23,169 nt of DNA. Source: JBEVMS01 sp040508515 (lineage in GTDB: Bacteria > Pseudomonadota > Gammaproteobacteria > Xanthomonadales > Rhodanobacteraceae). The translations under genes were made by a program, and so were the position numbers. How positions within the stretch are numbered: position 1 is the stretch's first letter; each line of letters opens with the position of its first letter. The notes beneath the pieces were generated by a model that made no database searches, was not told the DNA's origin, and saw nothing but the letters and a program-made list of their open reading frames with translations. Of the stretch, positions 6,880 through 14,428 are shown one piece after another. The stretch covers positions 1 to 23,169 of the forward strand of contig JBEVMS010000144.1 of NCBI GenBank assembly GCA_040508515.1. Reading direction: 5' to 3'.

Positions 6880-8193
6880 ATGCGCTTGAATCGTGACCGC
6901 ATTTTCAGCTTCGCCCGCTTCACGTGGTCGCGCTTCGTCGACGACAAGTGCTTCGAGACCGCCGGCGCGCTGTCCTACACCACGCTGGTGTCGCTGGTGC
7001 CGCTGACGGTGGCGGTGCTGGCGATGTTTTCAGCGTTTCCGGTGTTCGCCGAGTGGCGCGACACCTTGATCAACTTCGTTTTCAATTTTGTGCCCACCGC
7101 CGGCAGTACGGTCAAAGACGCGCTGTTGGCGTTTGCCGCCAACGCCAGCCAGTTGACCGGCATCAGCGTGCTGGTGATGCTGTTCAGCGCGCTATCCATG
7201 ATGATCAGCATCGAGGACCGGCTAAACCGCATCTGGCGCGTGCACGACGCGCGTGGCTGGGGACCGCGCCTGTTGTTGTACTGGGCCGCGCTGACCTTGG
7301 GGCCCGTGTTGATCGTGGGTTCGCTGGCCGTGACCTCGTACGCCACCGCGCTGCCCTTTCTGCGCGAGGCGGCCGGACAATTCAGCGTTGGTCTGGGGCA
7401 ACGGCTGCTCAGCGTATTGCCGTTCATGGTGACCTTCTGCACCTTGTGGCTGATGTATACGGCGATTCCCAATCGGGTCGTGATCAAGCGCGATGCGGCG
7501 TTGGGCGCGCTGTTGGGCGCCGTGCTGTTCGAGGTGGCGCGCTGGGGGTTTGCCTTATTCGTGCGGCATGCGCAGAGCTACCAGCAGATCTACGGTGCGT
7601 TGGCGGCGATTCCGATCTTGCTGCTATGGATTTACCTGTCCTGGATCATGGTGATCCTGGGTGCCTCGATCGCAGCGTCGATCTCGGCTTACGAATATCA
7701 TCCGCCGGGTCAGACGCTGCCCGAGGGCGCGCAGTTTCTGGGGCTGCTTGTGGTGTTGCGGCATTTCATCGAGGCCCAGCGCGAAGGCGGTTGTGTGGAC
7801 CAAGCCTCGGTGCGGCTGCGAGAGCCCTATCTGCGCAGCAGTGCGATCGGTGCGTATTTCGACGACTTGCACCGCGCCGACCTGATTCGGCGTAGCGAGG
7901 GCGGCGTCTGGCGGTTGACGCGCAGCCTGGACAGCACCGAGCTGCTGCGGCTTTACCGCTGCACGCATTACCGTTTGCCACTGCAGCCGGCCGAAGAGGT
8001 TCGCAGGCTGGGCATCGTTTTACCTGAACCCCTGATTAGCTTGCTCGACGTGCTGGCCGAAACCTTGCGCACCGCGCTGGGCGCACGGTTGGATCAGGCT
8101 TATCCTGCTGCGATCGTCCCGGTTGAGGCCGAGCTATCGGCGGCGAGCACGATGTTTTCGACCCCCACCCCCGCGAAGGATTCACCTGTATGA
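6880..8193 (+). CDS. YihY/BrkB family inner membrane protein
   Basis: A 437-residue protein. FETAGALSYTTLVSLVPL near residue 23 opens the YihY/virulence-factor BrkB domain, which continues with about six membrane helices and the conserved LLWIYLSWIMVILGASIAA near residue 248. The C-terminal 160 residues are soluble and resemble the winged-helix-like tail seen in many members. Family members were once misassigned as ribonuclease BN; the true function is not settled. I chose the ATG at 6880, preceded by AGGATCG, because the membrane domain starts just after it. The TGA overlaps the ATG of the thioredoxin-like gene by 4 bases. Confidence 0.9.
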   Translation: MRLNRDRIFSFARFTWSRFVDDKCFETAGALSYTTLVSLVPLTVAVLAMFSAFPVFAEWRDTLINFVFNFVPTAGSTVKDALLAFAANASQLTGISVLVMLFSALSMMISIEDRLNRIWRVHDARGWGPRLLLYWAALTLGPVLIVGSLAVTSYATALPFLREAAGQFSVGLGQRLLSVLPFMVTFCTLWLMYTAIPNRVVIKRDAALGALLGAVLFEVARWGFALFVRHAQSYQQIYGALAAIPILLLWIYLSWIMVILGASIAASISAYEYHPPGQTLPEGAQFLGLLVVLRHFIEAQREGGCVDQASVRLREPYLRSSAIGAYFDDLHRADLIRRSEGGVWRLTRSLDSTELLRLYRCTHYRLPLQPAEEVRRLGIVLPEPLISLLDVLAETLRTALGARLDQAYPAAIVPVEAELSAASTMFSTPTPAKDSPV

Positions 8194-8666
8194 ACTTGTT
8201 TAAACCGCTTGCTCTGGCGGCGTTGGCTTGGGCGGTGATCGCGCCGGCACAGGCGGCGATGCCGGCCAAGCCGACGCTCAAGGTCAGCACCCTGGACGGC
8301 AAGACGTTCGATCTGGCCGCCGAGCGCGGCAAGTGGGTCATCGTCAATTATTGGGCGACCTGGTGCGTGCCGTGCATCAAGGAAATGCCCGACATTTCCG
8401 CTTTCGTCGCCGCGCACCGTAACGTGGCCGCGATCGGCTTGGCCTACGACGACAGCGACAAGGCCGATATCGCGGCCTTCGTCGCCAAGCACCCGGTCAG
8501 CTACCCGATCGCGCATGTGCCGATGGACCAGCCGCCCAAAGACTTCGATCAACCCATTGGCATGCCGACCACCTACCTGATCGCGCCGGACGGCACGGTA
8601 GCCAAGCGCTTCGTCGGTCCGATCACGCAAGGCTCGTTGGCGGAGGTCATCAAGACCGCCCAATGA
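8190..8666 (+). CDS. TlpA-like periplasmic thiol-disulfide protein
   Basis: A 158-residue protein with an N-terminal signal peptide (hydrophobic core LALAALAWAVIAPAQA, probable cleavage near residue 22). A thioredoxin fold follows, with the redox motif WCVPC at about residues 57-61 (preceded by VNYWAT) and the cis-proline segment GMPTTYLIAPDG near 128. These place it in the TlpA/ResA group, which reduces disulfides in the periplasm, for instance in cytochrome c maturation, though a specific partner cannot be named. It is translationally coupled to yihY upstream and acyP downstream by 4-base ATGA overlaps. AAGGA lies 9-13 bases before the start. Confidence 0.92.
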   Translation: MNLFKPLALAALAWAVIAPAQAAMPAKPTLKVSTLDGKTFDLAAERGKWVIVNYWATWCVPCIKEMPDISAFVAAHRNVAAIGLAYDDSDKADIAAFVAKHPVSYPIAHVPMDQPPKDFDQPIGMPTTYLIAPDGTVAKRFVGPITQGSLAEVIKTAQ

Positions 8667-8938
8667 TCGTGTGCCGGCAATGGATCGTGCGTGGCCGGGT
8701 GCAGGGCGTGGGCTATCGCGCGGCGACCCGGCAGCAGGCTCAGCTACTGGGTCTGTGCGGACATGCGCGCAATCGATCCGATGGCGCGGTGGAAGTACTC
8801 GCTTACGGCCTAACCGCGGCGGTCGAAGCGCTGGAACTGTGGTTGTGGCAAGGGCCGGCGGTGGCACAGGTGCAGTCGGTAACGTTGCAGGAGCTGCCCG
8901 CGCCGACCCAGCCGCCGCACGCTTTCACGCTCGGCTAG
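8663..8938 (+). CDS. acyP: Acylphosphatase
   Basis: A 91-residue protein, the normal size. GRVQGVGYR at residues 11-19 is the phosphate-binding loop, and Arg19 corresponds to the catalytic arginine. Asn37 (HARNRSDG) lies 18 residues later, the same spacing as Arg23/Asn41 in the mammalian enzyme, so both catalytic residues are present. It hydrolyses acyl phosphates such as acetyl or carbamoyl phosphate in the cytoplasm. The ATG overlaps the stop of the thioredoxin-like gene by 4 bases. It is the last gene of the yihY cluster and converges on ppk2 with only 13 bases between the stops and no obvious terminator. Confidence 0.94.
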   Translation: MIVCRQWIVRGRVQGVGYRAATRQQAQLLGLCGHARNRSDGAVEVLAYGLTAAVEALELWLWQGPAVAQVQSVTLQELPAPTQPPHAFTLG

Positions 8939-8951
8939 CACTCAGCGGTCA

Positions 8952-9728
8952 TTAGCCGAAGGTGTCGGGTACCCACAGCGCCTTGTCGGTGACCTGCTCA
9001 TGGCCTGGCTTGTGTCGCAGCTTTTTCAGCTTGATCGACGGAATCTCTACCTCATGCCGCGGTATCTGTAGCAAAAGATGCCGGATCAGGTTGATGCGAC
9101 CGCGCTTTTTGTCGTTGAAATCGACCACGAACCAGGGCGCGGTGGGGGTGTGCGTGCGCTCGATCATGCTGTCGCGCAGGTGGCCGATGTCTGCGTACTT
9201 GTGGCGCACTTCAAGATCCACCGGAGACAATTTCCAGCGTTTGCGCGGATCCTCGGCACGCGCGGCGAAGCGTCGTTCTTCCTCGGCCTGATCCACCGCC
9301 AGCCAGTACTTGATCAAAATGATGCCGTCGTCGGTAAGGAGTTTTTCGAACGCGGGCACCGCCGTCATGAAGCTCTGATATTCCGGCTCACTGCAAAAGC
9401 CCAGCGCCGGCTCCACCACCGCACGGTTGTACCAACTGCGGTCGAACAGCACCAACTCGCCGGCGGCGGGAAGGTGCTCGACGTAACGCTGGAAGTACCA
9501 CTGGGTGGCTTGGCGGTCGTTGGGCTTGGGCAACGCCACCACGCGGTAGCCGCGTGTATCGAGCTTATCGGTCAGGCGCTTGATCACGCCGCCCTTGCCA
9601 GCCGCGTCGCGGCCCTCGAACAGCACCACCAGGCGCTTGCCGCCGAGCTTGAGCCAGCGCTGCAGTTCTATCAACTCCACTTGCAGCTCTTTGAGTTGAC
9701 TACGGTAGCGTTTGGCGTGCTTACCCAT
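8952..9728 (-). CDS. ppk2: Polyphosphate kinase 2 family protein
   Basis: A 258-residue single-domain PPK2. The Walker A motif GRDAAGKGG is at residues 39-47, the lid/Walker B region carries DRSWYNR at 96-102, and WKLSPVDLEVRHKY near 166 matches the family signature. PPK2 enzymes transfer phosphate between polyphosphate and nucleotides (GDP/ADP, and AMP in some classes). The subclass cannot be fixed by eye, although the length and the DRSWYNRAVVE segment fit class I, which phosphorylates nucleoside diphosphates. A strong AGGAG sits 7 bases before the ATG. The gene begins 18 bases after the GT41-like gene on the same strand and is probably cotranscribed with it. Confidence 0.93.
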   Translation of the reverse strand: MGKHAKRYRSQLKELQVELIELQRWLKLGGKRLVVLFEGRDAAGKGGVIKRLTDKLDTRGYRVVALPKPNDRQATQWYFQRYVEHLPAAGELVLFDRSWYNRAVVEPALGFCSEPEYQSFMTAVPAFEKLLTDDGIILIKYWLAVDQAEEERRFAARAEDPRKRWKLSPVDLEVRHKYADIGHLRDSMIERTHTPTAPWFVVDFNDKKRGRINLIRHLLLQIPRHEVEIPSIKLKKLRHKPGHEQVTDKALWVPDTFG

Positions 9729-9746
9729 GCTTGACTCCTGCTGACG

Positions 9747-11846
9747 TTATAGGTTGATGTCGGTAACGGGTTCACCGCTGCGTCGTCGCGCCACCATGGC
9801 GTGAATGGCCCGGCTAAAATTAGACGCATAGCCGTCCATATCGAAAAGTGCTGCGCTGCGCTGGCGCAAATGTTGCCGCAATAATTGCAAGGCTTCGTGA
9901 TGACTGCCCAGGTGGACCGCCATGGCGACGAAGGCCGGCTCGTCCTCGGCGACCAGTTCGGGCAGTCCGGCGTGCAGCAGCAAACTGGCGGCGGTCCGCC
10001 CGGCCAAGCCTTCACCGATGCAGGTAAGCACCGGGCAACCGGCCCACAGCGCCTCGGCGGCGGCAGTGTGGGCGCTGCAGGGGAGCGTATCGAGTAACAA
10101 GTCCACCCACTGGTAGCGCGCCAAAAGATCCGCTGGGGCCAGCTTAGGCATGAAGATGAGTCGCTCAGGCTCGACGCCAGCCAGGCTCGCTTGCTCACGC
10201 AGACGCCGATCGGCGTCAAGCGGTCCGCTCAACAGCCACAGCACGCTGTCGGGACTGCGCGTGAGGATCGCCATGATGCGCGCGAACGTTTGCGGGGTGA
10301 TCGTGTGGCTGGCGTTGAAACAGGCGAACACGGTGCCGGTCGCCGGCAGTCCACAGGCTTCGCGCGAGGGCGCTTCTTCAGGGATCGTGCGGTGAATGTC
10401 GCTGGGCAGGTAGCAGCGCGGCAGGCGGATCAGTTTTTCGCTGTACGCCTCGCGCAGGCGATCCGGCACCAGCACGGTGTCGGCCAGCAGGTAGTCCACC
10501 CACGGCGCGCCGGACGTGCCCGGATAGCCTAGCCAATTGACTTGCAGCGGCGCGGGGCGCAGTGCGAACAGTTCGGCGTTGGAGCCGTCACCGTAGACGC
10601 ATAGATCGACCAGTACCTCAATGCCATCCAGGTGGATCTTCTGCGCCAGCGTGGCATGGCCGAGCGTGTCGACCTGATGAAACCTCGCTGCCGCCTGCAG
10701 GCGCTGATGCACGCGCCCGTGATCGGCTGGCATGGTGGCGTATAGGTGGACTTCCAAATCGCTGCGCTTGAGTGCCTCAAACAGCGCCACCGTCAGCGAG
10801 CCGATCGGATGCTCGCCAAAACCGTTGGAAACGAAGCCGACGCGAATCGTCGCATCGGCTGCAGGCGTGCTGTCGCTGAGCGCCAACTGCCGCCGCAGCG
10901 GCGCCATCTGCTGCTCGATGGTGGCGGCAAACGCTTCGGCGCAGCGACGCTGCTCGGCGGGCGTGGCATTTTCGAGCAGAAAGGCGAGTGGGGCGATTCC
11001 GCGCATACCGGTGGCCACGCCGTGGCGCAGTTGCTCACTCAAGCTTTCCAGTTCGCGCCAATCGCACAGCCGGCGCAAGGCGAACACGCGCTGGCTCAAC
11101 GCCAGCCCGTTAGTGGGATCGAGCCGCAGGGCGCGGGCCAGCGCGGCTTGGGCATCGTCGAGCCGGCCCAGCGTATCGAGCATCAAGCCGGCATGGCAGG
11201 CATGCTGGCTCTCGTGGGGCTCCAGTTGTTCGGCGCGAAGATAGGCGCGGGCCGCTTCGGCATAGTTATGGCGCATGCGATGGGTATGGCCCAGCATGGC
11301 GTAGCCGGCGCCCATGCGTGGTGCGATTTGCAGGGCCTCTTCGGCGTGCGTGGCGGCCTGTTCGGGATTATCCAACTCCAGTTCGGCAGCGGCCAGATTG
11401 AGCCGCAGGCCCGGATGCGCCGGCGCGCCGTGAGTGGCCATGGCAAACGATTCGCGCGCCTGCGCGTAGCGCGCCGCGGCCATCAGCGCGTTGCCCAGGA
11501 TCAGCAGGATCATCGGGTGACCGGGGCTGCGGCGCAGCGCGGCACGCATGCGCGCGATCGCCTGGTCGGCCTGGCCCTCGACGGTCTCCAGGCTGGCCAG
11601 GTTGCATTGGATTTCGAGCGTGTCGGGACTGAGCTGCTCGGCGCGCAGCAAGGCTTGCCGCGCTTCGTCGCGTTGGCCCAGTTGGCGCAGCGCGATCGAT
11701 TGCAGGCGTGCCAGTTCGGCCGAATCGGGATACCTCGATAAGGCCTGCTCGGCGATGTGTGCGGCCTGGGCGTCGTCGGACGTTTCGAGCAGGGTAGTCA
11801 GACGCTCCAGCAGGGCGTCCAGTTCGGATTGGGCAAGGGCATTCAT
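9747..11846 (-). CDS. TPR / GT41-type (O-GlcNAc transferase-like) glycosyltransferase with altered active-site residues
   Basis: A 699-residue protein. Residues 1-270 are tandem TPR repeats (for example around 45-75, 80-110, 113-143, 148-175, 182-210 and 216-245). Residues 333-690 form a GT-B catalytic region of the O-GlcNAc transferase/SPINDLY family: GEHPIGS (344-350), GDGSNAELFALRPAPLQV (419-436), WLGYPGTSGA (438-447), YSEKLIRLP (468-476) and AEALWAGCPVLT (597-608). Family members transfer a sugar from UDP- or GDP-sugars to protein Ser/Thr. Unusually, the lysine expected in the segment CFNxxxKI is threonine (Thr515 in CFNASHTITP), and the second threonine of the HTT motif is alanine (HTA, 593-595). 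The gene follows prfA by 44 bases and precedes ppk2 by 18. The substrate is unknown. Confidence 0.88.
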   Translation of the reverse strand: MNALAQSELDALLERLTTLLETSDDAQAAHIAEQALSRYPDSAELARLQSIALRQLGQRDEARQALLRAEQLSPDTLEIQCNLASLETVEGQADQAIARMRAALRRSPGHPMILLILGNALMAAARYAQARESFAMATHGAPAHPGLRLNLAAAELELDNPEQAATHAEEALQIAPRMGAGYAMLGHTHRMRHNYAEAARAYLRAEQLEPHESQHACHAGLMLDTLGRLDDAQAALARALRLDPTNGLALSQRVFALRRLCDWRELESLSEQLRHGVATGMRGIAPLAFLLENATPAEQRRCAEAFAATIEQQMAPLRRQLALSDSTPAADATIRVGFVSNGFGEHPIGSLTVALFEALKRSDLEVHLYATMPADHGRVHQRLQAAARFHQVDTLGHATLAQKIHLDGIEVLVDLCVYGDGSNAELFALRPAPLQVNWLGYPGTSGAPWVDYLLADTVLVPDRLREAYSEKLIRLPRCYLPSDIHRTIPEEAPSREACGLPATGTVFACFNASHTITPQTFARIMAILTRSPDSVLWLLSGPLDADRRLREQASLAGVEPERLIFMPKLAPADLLARYQWVDLLLDTLPCSAHTAAAEALWAGCPVLTCIGEGLAGRTAASLLLHAGLPELVAEDEPAFVAMAVHLGSHHEALQLLRQHLRQRSAALFDMDGYASNFSRAIHAMVARRRSGEPVTDINL

Positions 11847-11890
11847 CCGCTCACGCTAGCGTATGCCCGCCATCGCGCCAAGCGACTGGC

Positions 11891-12970
11891 TTAACCGGCA
11901 GTCAGCGACTTCAGCTCGTCAGCCTGATGCTCGCGGGTCAAGCTGTCGATCAACTCGTCCAGCTCGCCGGCGATGACTTCGGGCAGGCGGTACAAGGTGA
12001 GGTTGATCCGGTGGTCGGTGATCCGGCCCTGCGGGAAGTTGTAAGTGCGAATGCGCTGGCTGCGATCGCCTGAGCCGACTTGCAAACGGCGCGATTCGGC
12101 CTGCGCGGCATGTTGCTTGGATTGTGCCTCGTCGAGCAGGCGCGCTTTCAGAAGGCTCATCGCGCGGGCGCGGTTTTTGTGCTGGCTGCGCTCGTCCTGG
12201 CATTCGACCACCATGCCCGAGGGCAGGTGGGTGATGCGGATTGCCGAGTCGGTCTTGTTGACGTGCTGACCGCCGGCGCCGGACGCACGAAACGTGTCGA
12301 CGCGGATATCGGCGTCGCGCACTTCGATCTCGTCGATTTCCTCCAGTTCGGGCAGGATCGCCACGGTGGCGGCGGAGGTGTGGATGCGCCCTTGCGATTC
12401 GGTTTCCGGCACCCGCTGCACGCGATGCGTGCCCGATTCGAACTTCAGCTTGGAATAGGCGCCGACGCCTTCGATGCGTGCGACGATTTCCTTGTAGCCG
12501 CCGTGTTCGCCGGGGCTGTCGCTCAACACTTCCACGTGCCAGCGGCGGTTTTCGGCGTAGCGCGTGTACATGCGAAACAAGTCGCCGGCGAAGATCGCCG
12601 CTTCGTCGCCGCCGGTGCCGGCACGCACTTCCAGAAACAGGTTGGCCTGATCGCGCGGGTCCTTCGGCAGCAGCAAGATTTGCAGCTCGCCGTCCAGTTC
12701 CTGCAGGCGCTGTTCCAGCCGCGCGATGTCGGCGGCGGCCAGTTCGGCCAGCTCCGGATCGGCCAGCATGGCGCGGCTGTCGCTCAATTCGGTTTGGGCT
12801 TGATCGTGCTCACGCAGCGAGAGGGCGAGCGGTTCGAGCTGGGCGTATTCGCGCGACAACTCGCGCAATCGGTTGCCGTCGGCCAGCACGTCGGGTTGGC
12901 CCAATAGCAGACCGAGTTCTTCATGGCGCTCGGCCAGGGCTTCGAGCTTGCGGCGGATCGATGGCGTCAT
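11891..12970 (-). CDS. prfA: Peptide chain release factor 1
   Basis: A 359-residue class I release factor, the normal size. GAGGQHVNKTDSA near residue 231 contains the universal GGQ that triggers peptidyl-tRNA hydrolysis. The RF1-type codon-recognition region is the PET of VPETESQGRIHTS near 188, which reads UAA and UAG. The hemA-prfA order is conserved in many gammaproteobacteria. I chose the ATG at 12970 over the adjacent upstream TTG, although neither has a clear Shine-Dalgarno sequence. The gene starts 70 bases after the hemA stop and is probably cotranscribed with it. prmC, the methyltransferase for this GGQ, is not the next gene here. Confidence 0.97.
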   Translation of the reverse strand: MTPSIRRKLEALAERHEELGLLLGQPDVLADGNRLRELSREYAQLEPLALSLREHDQAQTELSDSRAMLADPELAELAAADIARLEQRLQELDGELQILLLPKDPRDQANLFLEVRAGTGGDEAAIFAGDLFRMYTRYAENRRWHVEVLSDSPGEHGGYKEIVARIEGVGAYSKLKFESGTHRVQRVPETESQGRIHTSAATVAILPELEEIDEIEVRDADIRVDTFRASGAGGQHVNKTDSAIRITHLPSGMVVECQDERSQHKNRARAMSLLKARLLDEAQSKQHAAQAESRRLQVGSGDRSQRIRTYNFPQGRITDHRINLTLYRLPEVIAGELDELIDSLTREHQADELKSLTAG

Positions 12971-13040
12971 CAAAAAGCGGACAGAGTGGGGAGGGAATGA
13001 GCACTAGAGTAAAGGCTAGTCGCGCGCTTTCTCTAATTTC

Positions 13041-14318
13041 TCAGTCCTTCTCGCTGACGTCCGCGTTTTCGTCGAGTCCGTACAGGCGACCGGCGGCGTG
13101 CAGCAAATCCATATCGCCGGCCAGTGCCGCCTCGCGCAGCCGCGCGCTGGGATGATGCAAGAGCTTGTTGGTCAGCGTGTTGGCCAGGAAGCTCAGCGCT
13201 TCTTCGGGCGACTTGCCACGCGCCAGCATCGCCTGGGCCTTGGTGAGCACTTCGTCGCGATAGATTTCGGCGTGCTGGCGCAGGTCCAGCGCCGGATTGC
13301 GCACGCTGAGCGCACGGCGCCAGGCCATGTAGCGCTCCACTTGCAGGTCGATAATGGTTTCTGCCTCGCGCGCGGCGGTGGCGCGCGAGCGGCGGTTGTC
13401 GTCGATCACTTGTGTGAGGTCGTCGATGCCGTAGAGATAGACGTCGTCCAGCGTGCCCACGTCAAGCTCGATGTCGTGCGGCACCGCGATATCGACCATG
13501 AACATCGGCCGGCGTCGGCGCGCGGCGACGGCTTTTTCGACCATCGCGCGGGTGACGATGGGCTGGCGCGCGGCGGTGGAGGACAGCACGATGTCCGCCT
13601 CGGCCAGATGCTGCGGCAGATCGGCCAGCGCGATCGCGTAACCGCCGTAGCGGCTGGCCAGTTCTTGCGCGTTTTCCAGCGTGCGATTGGCGACGATCAG
13701 CCGGCGCACCTGTTTGTCGGCCAGATGCCGCGCGGCCAGCTCGATGGTGTCGCCAGCGCCGATCAGCAGCACGCAGGCTTGCTTGAGGTCGGTAAATACT
13801 TGCTCGGCCAGGCGCACTGCGGTGAACGCCACCGAGACGGTGTGCGCGCCGATCTGGGTGTCGGTGCGCACACGCTTGGCCACGGCGAAAGTGTGCTGCA
13901 GCAGGCGGTCCAGCGGGGCGCGCAGTGATTGCACCTCGCGCGCCATCTGATAGGCGTCCTTGACCTGGCCCAGAATCTGCGGCTCGCCTAGCACCATCGA
14001 ATCCAGCCCGGTGGCGACGCGGAACATGTGCCGTACGGCGGCGTGTTCATCGTGCCGGTAAAGGAACTCGTCGAGCTTGCCTGGGGTCAACCGATGATGA
14101 CGATTGAGCCACTCCTGCGGCACGCCCTCGGCACCGGCCGCGACGCTGACATAAAGCTCGGTGCGGTTGCAGGTGGAGAGGATCATCGCCTCTTCCACGC
14201 CCGGCTGGGCATGCAGCTGTTGCAAGGCGCCGCCCGCGGCCTCGGCGTCGAACGCCACCTGCTCGCGCAGGCTGACCGGCGCGGTAAGGTGATTGAGCCC
14301 GAGGGCGATCAGCGTCAT
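13041..14318 (-). CDS. hemA: Glutamyl-tRNA reductase
   Basis: A 425-residue enzyme that reduces glutamyl-tRNA(Glu) to glutamate-1-semialdehyde with NADPH, the first step of C5-pathway haem synthesis. LSTCNRTELY at residues 48-57 contains the catalytic Cys50. A Rossmann segment with VLLIGAGDTIELAARHL near 186 binds NADPH, and a C-terminal dimerisation domain follows. Its length matches the family. The gene is divergent from the TPR lipoprotein gene, with 107 bases between them, and heads the minus-strand run hemA-prfA-GT41-ppk2. The start gives the canonical N-terminus MTLIALGLNHLTAPVSLRE. Confidence 0.97.
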   Translation of the reverse strand: MTLIALGLNHLTAPVSLREQVAFDAEAAGGALQQLHAQPGVEEAMILSTCNRTELYVSVAAGAEGVPQEWLNRHHRLTPGKLDEFLYRHDEHAAVRHMFRVATGLDSMVLGEPQILGQVKDAYQMAREVQSLRAPLDRLLQHTFAVAKRVRTDTQIGAHTVSVAFTAVRLAEQVFTDLKQACVLLIGAGDTIELAARHLADKQVRRLIVANRTLENAQELASRYGGYAIALADLPQHLAEADIVLSSTAARQPIVTRAMVEKAVAARRRRPMFMVDIAVPHDIELDVGTLDDVYLYGIDDLTQVIDDNRRSRATAAREAETIIDLQVERYMAWRRALSVRNPALDLRQHAEIYRDEVLTKAQAMLARGKSPEEALSFLANTLTNKLLHHPSARLREAALAGDMDLLHAAGRLYGLDENADVSEKD

Positions 14319-14414
14319 GGCATCACAGGCTTCGGTGCGGCGGGAGTCCGGCGGCGTAGGCTAAGCTTGAGCCAGCGCACCGGTTTTGTCAGGTGCCGAA
14401 ACGGACACGTTGAC

Positions 14415-14428
14415 GGAGACGAATTGTG
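14415..14428 (+). promoter_or_regulatory. Ribosome binding site and GTG start of the TPR lipoprotein gene
   Basis: GGAG at 14415-14418 lies 7 bases before a GTG at 14426. No ATG in frame precedes the lipoprotein signal sequence at a usable distance, so this site decides the start. Confidence 0.7.
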
